This document shows, in pieces, positions 29,601-36,627 of a DNA stretch of 56,418 nt. Positions within the stretch are counted from its first letter, which is position 1. Each line of letters begins with the position of its first letter. Origin of the DNA: CAZGHF01 sp043797305 (GTDB lineage: Bacteria > Patescibacteriota > Minisyncoccia > UBA6257 > GWB1-50-10); assembly GCA_043797305.1 (NCBI GenBank), contig JAZDPW010000012.1:1-56418 (forward strand), written 5' to 3'. The notes under the pieces are model-generated. The model was not told where the DNA came from. It searched no databases and worked only from the letters and a program-made list of their open reading frames with translations. The position numbers were made by a program, and so were the translations under genes.

Positions 29601-30179
29601 TCATCAGTTCACCTGGAGGACTGGCCCACAGCGAATAAAAAGTTAATTGATAAGAGATTACTGAGCGAAATGGAGGCGATTCGCTTAGTTGCAAGTTTGG
29701 CGCTTGCCAAAAGAGCGGAACTGGGAATTAAGGTTCGCCAGCCGTTGCCGGGATTGAAAATCAAGAACCAGGAATTAAAGGACAAAGAGCTTTTGGAAAT
29801 ATTGAAAGATGAAGTAAACGTCAAAAAGATAACAATTGACAAGAAGTTAAAAGAAAATATTGAGCTTGATATCAAAATTACTCACGAGCTAAAGGAAGAA
29901 GGGTGGCTAAGAGAGCTGGTGCGGCTTACCCAGGGCTTGCGGCAGGACGCGGGTCTAGAGCCGAAAGACGTAATCGTGTTTGTTGCTGAACTTCCCAAGG
30001 AACTGCAATTTGTCTTGGAGAAGAATGAAGCCTTTTTCAAAAAAGAAGTTAATGCAAAAGGCATCGAGTACCGCCGCTCGGATAAGTTTGAAGCCGAACT
30101 TGAGACGAAACTGGGCGAATGGCCGGTTTGGCTTGCCCTGAGGCGTCTCGAAGGGATTGGTTTGAGAAAGCCACGATAA
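26694..30179 (+). CDS. ileS: Isoleucine--tRNA ligase with inserted histidine-phosphatase domain
   Basis: 1161 aa. Synthetase parts: HIGH counterpart in GRPGLHHVLVR, CP1 editing domain (SWTTTPWTLPGN, GTGVVHTAVMYGPDDY), zinc module (CDKCG, near 463) and KMSKS (787-791). Between the zinc module (GGVEELEKHLG) and ELDLHRPYID, residues about 486-683 form a complete histidine phosphatase/phosphoglycerate-mutase-like domain: VRHAEAKNN (Arg494-His495), SDVQRAKETAE, LRELNIGDFNG and VVGHGDPLW supply all four usual catalytic positions. Without the insert the enzyme would be about 965 aa, normal for the eukaryote-like IleRS class. Reading frame is continuous across both joints. Confidence 0.93.
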   Translation: MLRKIKDFSLPEVEEKVLKFWTENKVFEKSLNNRKNKKKFVFFEGPPTANGRPGLHHVLVRSFKDIILRYKTMTGFFTPRRGGWDTHGLPVEIEVEKELGLKSKQGIEKYGIAEFNRKCRESVWRYKDEWEKLTRRIGFWLDMDNAYVTYEPKYIETLWWIISEIWKKKLLYKGYKVVPWCTRCGTGLSSHELALGYKEVEENSVYLKFRSKSGKLKNAYILSWTTTPWTLPGNVALAVNAKVKYVLAEKNGEKLILAKERISALGESPEVLKEFSGKELLGLEYEPLFKVSALKSRTSYKVYAADFVTIEEGTGVVHTAVMYGPDDYDLGIKVGLPQYHTVDEKGFFLKNVPVVGGMYVKDKKTEEKIIDYLKTKKYLLKTELYKHDYPFCWRCSTPLLYYARDSWFVAMSKLRAKLIASNNKINWIPENIKQGRFGEWLREAKDWAFSRERYWATPLPVWICDKCGAAEVVGGVEELEKHLGKSTNKYILVRHAEAKNNVEGIVSCWPEKKKYPLTTIGKDQAFQLGQEMKKRKVDLIFASDVQRAKETAEIISKETGLKVVYDPRLRELNIGDFNGKRHEEYSRYFSDPRERFSRPVPNGESLYEVKKRVFDFIKSVEKKYKNKTIIVVGHGDPLWMMQSVMAGLSDGDMTGEDGLKNLYPEKGKAYPAHFRNISRNEIGELDLHRPYIDGIHFPCPKPRCKGKMARVKEVVDGWFDSGAMPFAQNYYPFDKKLEFPADFIVEGVDQTRGWFYTLLATAVLLGKGAPYKNVISLGLILDKNGQKMSKSKGNVVNPWEMVQKFGADAIRWYFYTINPPGEFKRFDEKDIIKGARQFISLLYNSFAFLNTYDTGTHRIPQFTAKTANSNVLDRWIVARLHQTIDSTTKDLNRYEVGGAARGIESFVNDLSRWYIRRSRRRFQKPESRKDYEMALSTLNYVLLETSKLIAPFTPFFAEALYKSLVINHSSSVHLEDWPTANKKLIDKRLLSEMEAIRLVASLALAKRAELGIKVRQPLPGLKIKNQELKDKELLEILKDEVNVKKITIDKKLKENIELDIKITHELKEEGWLRELVRLTQGLRQDAGLEPKDVIVFVAELPKELQFVLEKNEAFFKKEVNAKGIEYRRSDKFEAELETKLGEWPVWLALRRLEGIGLRKPR

Positions 30180-30182
30180 TTC

Positions 30183-30863
30183 ATGAAAATAGAAAAAGAA
30201 AAATTGTTTTTTGAGCAGGAAGAAAAATCACGCCGGCTTGAAGATGTTATGGATTTGCTCAAAACGGAAACCGACGAAGAAAAAATAAAGGAACTTACGA
30301 AAGAGGCATATCCGCTTATTAAAATCAGGTTTTTGGAATCCGGCGGAGTTTTTCACGATGACATTGAAGAGCTTTATCACGGCTTGAGAGGGAATTTTAT
30401 TGTCAGAATGGATAGTCCCGAGAGGGTCGTGAGTTCCATCGGGACGCATGAAGATTTGAGGATTTTGCCGAAAAAAGACCATCCTAATGCCGTGGAGTGG
30501 CGAAGCGAATACGGTTCAATAGGTCTTCAAGATGCTTTCTCGGAAGGAACGGGTATGTTGGGCGGCCTTATTACGGTCATTGGTTTCAAAAAAGGGAGAG
30601 ATATTAAGGTGGGCGATGTCGGAGAAGAAGAAAAAGACATGTTTGGCCGGGAACGCGGCCTGGTAAGGGTTGCAAAAGGCAGGGTGCACCCCAAGGACGT
30701 GCAGTTTGTCATCCTTCGCTTACCGACAGATTGTTTCCCGGAAGAGGAAATTACACCGCAGGAGAAAATGGATATCCAGAAACGTAATCGGCACTTTATT
30801 TTTAGAGGATTCGCTTTCAACGAAAGTGCCAAACCTGCAAGAGAGGAAAGAATAGCGGCTTAG
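30183..30863 (+). CDS. Hypothetical protein downstream of ileS
   Basis: 226 aa, soluble, charged. An N-terminal helical region (about 1-50, Glu/Lys-rich) is followed by a mixed domain with LESGGVFHDDIEELYHGLRG, IGTHEDLRILPKKDHPN and a Gly-rich GTGMLGGLITVIGFKKG. The C-terminal part ends FIFRGFAFNESAKPAREE. I do not recognise the family. It begins 3 nt after ileS and is probably cotranscribed; no SD. Confidence 0.65.
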   Translation: MKIEKEKLFFEQEEKSRRLEDVMDLLKTETDEEKIKELTKEAYPLIKIRFLESGGVFHDDIEELYHGLRGNFIVRMDSPERVVSSIGTHEDLRILPKKDHPNAVEWRSEYGSIGLQDAFSEGTGMLGGLITVIGFKKGRDIKVGDVGEEEKDMFGRERGLVRVAKGRVHPKDVQFVILRLPTDCFPEEEITPQEKMDIQKRNRHFIFRGFAFNESAKPAREERIAA

Positions 30864-30869
30864 CCCTGG

Positions 30870-31850
30870 TTAAATAAAAAGTCCAATTTTCTTTTTGACT
30901 TCCAAGAGTTTTTTGGAGGCGACAGCGTTTGCTTTTTTGTTCCCCGAAGCGAGCGCTTTTTTAATTTCCGCAGTTTTTATTCTTTTCTTCCTTTCCTGGA
31001 ACGGCCGGAGGGCGCGGATTACGATTTCAGCCAGACCCTTTTTAAACTCGGCGTAGCCCTTACCGGCATACATTTTTTCAATCGCATTCACCGGTTTGCC
31101 GGAGAGCTCGGAATAAATCAAGAGCAGATTACTCACACCGGGCTTCGACTTCTCGTCGTATTTGATTTCTTTCCCCGAATCAGTCGTTGCCCGCATTACT
31201 TTCTCGCGGATTTTTTCGGGCGAGTCTTCTAGGAAAAGACAACCGGTAGGCTGAGATTTGGACATTTTTTTAGTTGGGTCATCCAAACTCATCAGGCGCG
31301 GCACTTTGGTAAGAAGCGGTTTTGGTTCGATAAAAGTTTTACCGAATTTGTTGTTGAACTTTCTTACAAGCGTCCGAGAAAGCTCAAGGTGTTGTAGCTG
31401 GTCTTCGCCGACCGGCACCACCGCCGCGTCGTAGAGGACGATGTCGGCAGCCATGAGCGCCGGGTAGGTCAAGAGACCGATATTGATGTTTTGTTTTTGG
31501 GCTTCGGATTTGTTTTTAAACTGCGTCATCCGCTCCATTTCCCCCAAAGGGGCGACGGTTTCGAAAATCCAACCAAGTTCCGGGTGAGCCGGCACTTCCG
31601 ACTGCTGAAAAATGACGGAGTTTTTGCCGATGCCGGCGGCAAGATAATCGGCCGTGAGGTCTAGAATTTGCTTCGGTTTCTCCCGCGGGTCGAAAAATTC
31701 CGTAAGCGAATGGAGGTCAGCGATGAAAAAATAACACTCGTATTTGCCGGAATTCTGGAGCTCGACGAAGTTTTTAAGAGCGCCCAAATAGTTTCCTAAG
31801 TGGAGTTTCCCTGTGGGCTGGATGCCCGATACAAGAATTGGTTTTGCCAT
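30870..31850 (-). CDS. trpS: Tryptophan--tRNA ligase
   Basis: 326 aa class I synthetase. HIGH counterpart is in SGIQPTGKLHLGNYLGAL, KMSKS in KKMSKSQPTG, and GEDQLQHLELSR is the conserved central helix. Its ATG overlaps the RNase J stop by one nucleotide (TAATG), so the pair is translationally coupled. Length typical. Confidence 0.95.
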   Translation of the reverse strand: MAKPILVSGIQPTGKLHLGNYLGALKNFVELQNSGKYECYFFIADLHSLTEFFDPREKPKQILDLTADYLAAGIGKNSVIFQQSEVPAHPELGWIFETVAPLGEMERMTQFKNKSEAQKQNINIGLLTYPALMAADIVLYDAAVVPVGEDQLQHLELSRTLVRKFNNKFGKTFIEPKPLLTKVPRLMSLDDPTKKMSKSQPTGCLFLEDSPEKIREKVMRATTDSGKEIKYDEKSKPGVSNLLLIYSELSGKPVNAIEKMYAGKGYAEFKKGLAEIVIRALRPFQERKKRIKTAEIKKALASGNKKANAVASKKLLEVKKKIGLFI

Positions 31851-33595
31851 TATACCTCTATTATAACCGGTAAAATCATCGGTCGGCGCTTGGTCTTATT
31901 GTAGAGGAATTGACCGATTTGGTCGCGAATCAGAGACTTGATGTAGTCGGCGTCAACCGTCTGATGCCGCGGGATGCGGCCTAAAATCCCCCTGATTCTC
32001 CGGCGAATTTCATCCAATAATTCCTTGTGGTCCTTGAGGTAAATGAAGCCGCGGGAGATGATATCCGGATTTTTGAGAACCCGGCCGCTCTGGCGGCTTA
32101 GTGTCGCGATGACAACCACCATTCCTTCCTGGGCAAGAGTGAGTCGGTCGCGGAGGACCACCTCACCGACATCGCCCACTCCCAAGCCGTCAACCATGAC
32201 GTAGAAGGCCGGAATTTTTTCGCCGCTTATGACGGCGGAATTTTTGGTAAACTCCACCACCAAGCCGTTGTCGGCAATCAGGGTTTCTTCCGGTTTCAGG
32301 CCCACTTCATTCTGGGCGAGTTTCGCGTTTTGGGCGCGCATAAAGTAGTAGCCGTGGATGGGCAGGAAAAAGCGGGGCTTTACGAGCCTTATTACGGTTT
32401 TCAGCTCTTCCTGAGGAGCGTGGCCCGACGAGTGAATGTCGAGCATCTTGTAGTGATAAATGGTCGCACCCTGGCGGGTGAGATTGTCTTTGAGGTTCTG
32501 AACGCTTCTTTCGTTTCCCGGCACGATTGAGGCAGAGAGGACAACCGTATCGGTTTTCTTTATTCTTACGTGCTTGTGTTCGCCGTTTGCAATGCGCATC
32601 AGAGCCGCATTCGGTTCGCCTTGGGCGCCGGTCGCAAGGACCATTACTTGCTCGTCCGGATGCTTATTCACTTCTTCTATCGGGATAAGCGTGCCTTTTT
32701 GGATTTTAAGGTAGTTAAGATTTTGGGCTATCTGGATGTTGGTTTTCATCGAGTAGCCGCTTATCGCCACTTTTCTTTTCAGCCGTTCGGCAATTTTTAT
32801 GATTTCGCCCAAACGGTCCAAGAGCGAAGAGAAAGTGCCGACGACTATTCTGCCTTTAGCCGACTTGAATATTTTTTCGAGTTCCTTTTCAACCACTCTT
32901 TCGGAAAGGGAAAAGCCCGGCGTCTCCGCTCCGGTTGAGTCGAGCATTAAGGTGTGGATTTTTTGTTCGCCGACCCATTTCCAGGCATCCAGTCCCCGGG
33001 GCTTGCCCTCGTTGTCGTAATCGAACTTGAATTCGCCGGGATGGACAATATTGCCTACCGGCGTGTGAAAAATCATTCCGACTCCTTCGGGAATATTGTG
33101 GATGACGTCGAAGAAAGTGACCGAAAAGTGCTCTCCCAGCCTGTGAGTTTCTTTGCCCTTCACGATTACGAAGGCGGGTTTCGGCGAGTTCGGGAAATCT
33201 TCCTGTCTTTTAAGGATTATTTCCTTGCTGATTTCAGTCGTGTAAATCGGCGGGTTGCCGAGTTTGTGGAGGACGTAAGGAATGGCGCCAATGTGGTCAT
33301 AGTGGCCGTGGGTGATGATGAGCGCCTTGATGTGCTGTTTTCTGGTTTCAAGATAAGAGACGTTGGGGATAATGTAGTCGATGCCGGGCGTTTCTTCTTC
33401 GGGAAACTGCAAACCGGCGTCAACAATGACGATTTCATCCTTGTATTCCAGGAACATCATGTTGCGGCCGATTTCTTCCAAGCCGCCGAGCGCCGCCCAG
33501 CGGACTATTTCTTCCTTGCCGGTTCTCATCGGTTTTTTGACCGGCGCCGCGGCTCTTGTTCTTCTTCTCATTGTTTTTGCTGTTTGTGTAACCAT
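31850..33595 (-). CDS. rnj: Ribonuclease J
   Basis: 581 aa metallo-beta-lactamase/beta-CASP ribonuclease with endo- and 5'-3' exonuclease roles in mRNA decay. GGLEEIGRNMMFLEY starts the MBL fold; the metal motif HGHYDHIGAIPYV is near residues 95-107; beta-CASP and the C-terminal IHGYY, DGLGVGDVGEVVLRDR segments match RNase J. The first 28 residues are a basic tail (RRRTRAAAPVKKPMR). Start MVTQTAK is preceded by an AT-rich leader with repeated ATTAGAAATT units. With RNase Y at 38328, both Bacillus-type RNases are present. Confidence 0.95.
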   Translation of the reverse strand: MVTQTAKTMRRRTRAAAPVKKPMRTGKEEIVRWAALGGLEEIGRNMMFLEYKDEIVIVDAGLQFPEEETPGIDYIIPNVSYLETRKQHIKALIITHGHYDHIGAIPYVLHKLGNPPIYTTEISKEIILKRQEDFPNSPKPAFVIVKGKETHRLGEHFSVTFFDVIHNIPEGVGMIFHTPVGNIVHPGEFKFDYDNEGKPRGLDAWKWVGEQKIHTLMLDSTGAETPGFSLSERVVEKELEKIFKSAKGRIVVGTFSSLLDRLGEIIKIAERLKRKVAISGYSMKTNIQIAQNLNYLKIQKGTLIPIEEVNKHPDEQVMVLATGAQGEPNAALMRIANGEHKHVRIKKTDTVVLSASIVPGNERSVQNLKDNLTRQGATIYHYKMLDIHSSGHAPQEELKTVIRLVKPRFFLPIHGYYFMRAQNAKLAQNEVGLKPEETLIADNGLVVEFTKNSAVISGEKIPAFYVMVDGLGVGDVGEVVLRDRLTLAQEGMVVVIATLSRQSGRVLKNPDIISRGFIYLKDHKELLDEIRRRIRGILGRIPRHQTVDADYIKSLIRDQIGQFLYNKTKRRPMILPVIIEV

Positions 33596-33597
33596 AA

Positions 33598-33637
33598 AAA
33601 TAAATTTCTAATTTCTAATTACTAATTTCTAATTTCG
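33598..33637 (-). repeat. AT-rich tandem repeats in the RNase J leader
   Basis: Four to five imperfect copies of TTTCTAAT/AATTTC between tRNA-Leu and the RNase J start. A similar piece (ATTAGTAATTAGAAATT) occurs before tRNA-His near 44720. Confidence 0.5.
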
Positions 33638-33640
33638 ATG

Positions 33641-33722
33641 TGCCCCCGAGAGGATTTGAACCTCTAACCCTTTCGGGATACGCTCCTGAAGCGTACGCGT
33701 ATACCAGTTCCGCCACGGGGGC
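33641..33722 (-). tRNA. tRNA-Leu (CAG)
   Basis: Acceptor GCCCCCG/CGGGGGC, anticodon stem TACGC/GCGTA around TTCAGGA (anticodon CAG), a long variable arm (class II), T arm GGTTCAAATCC. CCA is not encoded. Confidence 0.93.
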
Positions 33723-33726
33723 GCGG

Positions 33727-35328
33727 TTATCTGATGATTCTTACCTCCGAAACGTGCCACTTATTGATATTTTTGAACCGGTCTGACGGCGTGACGATGA
33801 ACTCGGATTTATCGGAAAAACCGAAACCTTTCAAATCGGAATCGTGAACATAAGTATAGGGAATTGAGTAGAGGAATATTGCCGGCCTTTCATTTACGAT
33901 AATTTCTTCAGCCGCTCCGGCAAGCTCTTTTTGCTCCTCTTCGCCTTCCGCCTGGCGAACCTTCTCTATAAGAGTATCAACTTCCGAATTTTTATAAAGG
34001 GACAGGTTAAGGCCGGGCGAAAACCGCTTCGACGAGTGCCAGAAAGGAAAGAGGTCGAGCGGATGCTCTAGGACATTGCCGAAAAGAATCATTTCGTAGT
34101 TGTTGGTTTTTACAACCCCCTCGATAAACTCGGCGGCCGGGGGAGTAATGACGTTGACTTTATCGATGCCGATGGCGGTCCAATCATCCCTTATCATTTC
34201 GGCGGTCTTTTTCAAGAATTCAATGTCCGGGGTAATAATAGTAAGCTCGATGTTTTCCTCTCCCAAGGATTCGATATACTCTTTTGCCTCTTCGGGGTTG
34301 TAAGACGTTTCAGGCGCGTTCCCGAGCCGGCCCAAGGGACCGTTTACGGCCTCAGCGCCGTTTCCGAGCGCTTCTTCAATGATGCGCCTTTTATTGAGAC
34401 CAACGTCGAGCACTTCGCGAAAATCGGCGTCTTTCAAAATAGGCTTCAGGTTTTCGTTGAAGAATATTGCGTAATAGCTTGGCATCGGAACGAGACTTAT
34501 GGAAGCGCTCGAGGGCAGAGCTTCCGGATTAATGGGCGTAAGACTGCCCACGCTGTCAACTCTTCTCAACTTGAAATCCTTCAGGAGAGCTTCCTGGTTT
34601 TCGTAGAAGATGAAATGAAATTCTTTTAGGAACGGTTTCTCGTCTTGGTAGTTTTCATTGGTCTCCAGATTATAAGCGCTTATGAAACCGTCTTTTCTTT
34701 TGGTAAAGGACTGGAATTTATAAGGGCCAGAGCTCACCGGTTCCAGGTTGTAAGCCGAGAGTCGGAGATTGGCCGCTGGGATGCTGCCGAAGATATGGAC
34801 CGGGATAATGAAAAGGTTTTTCAGATTTTCGGTAAAGTAGGTGTAAGGTGCGGGAAGAGCCAAGCTTACCCTTACTTCACTCAATCTTTCGGCAACCACG
34901 CCTTCCCAGCTTGTGGCATAAGGCGAGCGGGCGTCGGGGTTTTGGATGGTTTCAATCGTGAAAATAACGTCGTCGCTCGTAAGCGGTTGCCCGTTTGACC
35001 AAAGAAGCCCCTCTTTGAGTTTTAGAACGTAGGTTCGGCCTTCGTCTTCCGTTTCGAAACTCTCGGTAATGTCGTAGAGGGAGCTGTAGATGAGCCGGCT
35101 TATGTCCTGGTCGGCTTGATTTTCGGAGATGACCGGATTTACGGCAACGGGTTGGCCGACCATTCCCTCGCGATACGAACCGCCCCGGACGGGGACCCAT
35201 TCGCTCGACTCCTGGAAAGCCAGAGCAAACCTTGTGGTTGAAGCAAGGACAAGAATCGCCCCGGCGATTATGAACACCAAGCGCTCTTTTTTGGTCAGGG
35301 CGCCGAAAAACAGTTTAAATACCGTCAT
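33727..35328 (-). CDS. Family 5 extracellular solute-binding protein (peptide type), membrane-anchored
   Basis: 533 aa. A single N-terminal transmembrane segment (RLVFIIAGAILVLASTT, about residues 19-36) precedes an SBP_bac_5 fold: PVAVNPVISENQADQDISRL, YVLKLKEGLLWSNGQPLTSD with the family's W-S-DG-P-x-T-A-x-D type motif, and LNKRRIIEEALGNGAEAV. These proteins bind oligopeptides for ABC import. No lipobox is present and no ABC permease or ATPase is nearby, so its transporter partner lies elsewhere. secG is 8 nt upstream in the same direction. Confidence 0.88.
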   Translation of the reverse strand: MTVFKLFFGALTKKERLVFIIAGAILVLASTTRFALAFQESSEWVPVRGGSYREGMVGQPVAVNPVISENQADQDISRLIYSSLYDITESFETEDEGRTYVLKLKEGLLWSNGQPLTSDDVIFTIETIQNPDARSPYATSWEGVVAERLSEVRVSLALPAPYTYFTENLKNLFIIPVHIFGSIPAANLRLSAYNLEPVSSGPYKFQSFTKRKDGFISAYNLETNENYQDEKPFLKEFHFIFYENQEALLKDFKLRRVDSVGSLTPINPEALPSSASISLVPMPSYYAIFFNENLKPILKDADFREVLDVGLNKRRIIEEALGNGAEAVNGPLGRLGNAPETSYNPEEAKEYIESLGEENIELTIITPDIEFLKKTAEMIRDDWTAIGIDKVNVITPPAAEFIEGVVKTNNYEMILFGNVLEHPLDLFPFWHSSKRFSPGLNLSLYKNSEVDTLIEKVRQAEGEEEQKELAGAAEEIIVNERPAIFLYSIPYTYVHDSDLKGFGFSDKSEFIVTPSDRFKNINKWHVSEVRIIR

Positions 35329-35336
35329 TTGAAATT

Positions 35337-35549
35337 CTAGGCAATAAAGAGATTTACGATTGCGAGCGCCGCGAATATTACGGCCGAAACTATCGTGCCC
35401 CAGAAAATTCCTTTTTCGAGTCCCCGCCGGGTCTGGTAAGGCGTACCGCCGGCGCCGCCGAAAATGGAACCCATTCCGCCGCCGCGTTCCTGAAGAAGGA
35501 TGAGGGTAATGAGAACTATCGATATTATAACTTGTGCGGCAATTAACAT
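35337..35549 (-). CDS. secG: Preprotein translocase subunit SecG
   Basis: 70 aa with two transmembrane helices and the LLQERGGGMGSIFGGAGG loop, the SecG signature (Q-x-G-x-G-x-hFGG). Component of SecYEG. Sits between the YvlD-like gene and the solute-binding protein gene, all on the minus strand with short gaps. Confidence 0.93.
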   Translation of the reverse strand: MLIAAQVIISIVLITLILLQERGGGMGSIFGGAGGTPYQTRRGLEKGIFWGTIVSAVIFAALAIVNLFIA

Positions 35550-35562
35550 ACTTTAACAGTCA

Positions 35563-35928
35563 TTAATCTTTATGCGTCGATCTTGCAGAAAAGCCGATAA
35601 GGCCATTTACGATGCTAAAAAGCAGGGTAGCAAGAAGGAGTGGAAAATACCCTTCTATTGTAAGGGGATTGCTCAGGATGTCAAGTAGGTAAAGCGTTAA
35701 GGCGTTTAAGACGATTATAAAAAGACCGAAGGTAAGCACTATGAACGGTCCCAGGATGAGTTTTAAAACAGGGCGGAGGATGAGATTTATGGCGGTAAGA
35801 ATAGCGGCTGCGATAAAGAGGGCGACAAAGTCGCCGGAAAAATCAAAGCCGGTTATAAAGTAAGCCGCCGCAAGAATGGCGATGGCGTTGGAGACGACGT
35901 GGAGGATGATATTGCCTAAGAGTTTCAT
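35563..35928 (-). CDS. Phage holin family 4 / YvlD-like membrane protein
   Basis: 121 aa with four transmembrane helices and the NLILRPVLKLILGPFIVLTF segment, the N-hhhRP-hh ... P motif of YvlD-type proteins. Function unknown; usually chromosomal and not a phage holin. Head of the yvlD-secG-SBP unit; the ncRNA terminator lies 14 nt upstream of its start. Confidence 0.85.
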   Translation of the reverse strand: MKLLGNIILHVVSNAIAILAAAYFITGFDFSGDFVALFIAAAILTAINLILRPVLKLILGPFIVLTFGLFIIVLNALTLYLLDILSNPLTIEGYFPLLLATLLFSIVNGLIGFSARSTHKD

Positions 35929-35940
35929 CTTTATATTGTA

Positions 35941-36592
35941 TCAAAAAAAGCGCGCCGAGGGTCAGATACAGATAGACCATCGGCGCACGGGTGCTGGATC
36001 GGCGGGGGGCGAAGCCGGAACGTTCCCTCCCCCGGAACACGGGAACGATTCCCGGTTCCTTGGCGTTTCGGCAACGCCCCACCGCCTATGTGGTGCCGGT
36101 AGCACATCGAGAACGCCAACAGGTCCGGAATCCGTGGACTTATACCTGTCAACGCTTCGGTGTGCTACCGGCGGGTGGGGAGCACAGGTCAGGGCCACAA
36201 GGAAACCCTCGGGAATCCTCGGACACAAACCGTGTGCTCCACCACCGTGTATGTACCCGTACTGATGGAGCGCTGCTGACGACCCCTACGTTCCGAGGCG
36301 TGGGGTCAACAGACGGATAAGAAGAACCTCCCACAGGCCTCCTTGCCCGAGAGCGCCTATCAGCAACACTCTACCAGTACGGGTCGGTGTGGTACGAGCG
36401 TACCACTGCTCTGTTTAGGGGAAGAGCTGACCACGTCGTCGCCTTGGCGGCTCGTTGTGGTTCCACTCACTTTCTCCCCAGATCCGTTGGTTGAAGGACC
36501 CGGTCATGACTATCGGCCCTTTTTGGATCGGAGTAGCGCGGTACAACCCGTACCACACCTATTTATGTCAAATAGCTTACCACTTTAGGGTA
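35941..36592 (-). ncRNA. Large structured non-coding RNA, about 650 nt
   Basis: A consensus promoter (TTGACA, 17 nt, TACAAT) precedes and a strong rho-independent terminator ends this GC-rich stretch; no ORF with an initiation signal fits. Pairings seen include a 12-bp stem GCCGGTAGCACA (36095) with TGTGCTACCGGC (36161), a 9-bp long-range stem CCCGTACTG (36256) with CAGTACGGG (36375), GTGGTAC-GAGC-GTACCAC (36389-36406), and GACCCC/GGGGTC (about 36279-36307). I could not match it to RNase P RNA (no GAGGAAAGTCC or matching CR-V), SRP, 6S or a group I intron. ROOL, GOLLD and OLE RNAs are of similar size but were not recognised. Confidence 0.7.
35943..35986 (-). terminator. Terminator of the large ncRNA
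   Basis: GCGCCGAGGGTC pairs with GACCATCGGCGC (one mismatch), and on the minus strand seven Ts follow. Confidence 0.85.
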
Positions 36593-36598
36593 ATAGCT

Positions 36599-36627
36599 AT
36601 TGTATAGCCCCCCTTTTAGAGTGTCAA
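36599..36627 (-). promoter_or_regulatory. Consensus promoter of the large ncRNA
   Basis: Minus strand TTGACA (36627-36622), exactly 17 nt, TACAAT (36604-36599). The -35 overlaps the gpmI stop region. The best promoter in the window. Confidence 0.8.

Noticed and set aside
32954..33625. 223-codon plus-strand ORF opposite RNase J
   Set aside because: Shadow of the RNase J gene; no motifs or start signals.
35962..36534. Several overlapping ORFs of 60-129 codons on both strands in the 36-kb region
   Set aside because: They lack initiation signals, overlap each other in many frames and are rich in Pro, Arg and Gly as expected from GC-rich structured RNA. Promoter, terminator and hairpins support an RNA gene instead.
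35941..36592. RNase P RNA
   Set aside because: A GGGGAGAAAGTG stretch loosely recalls the P4 5' strand, but GAGGAAAGTCC, the GGTAAGAG region and a matching 3' strand are missing, and about 650 nt is too long. Left as unidentified until a covariance search is run.
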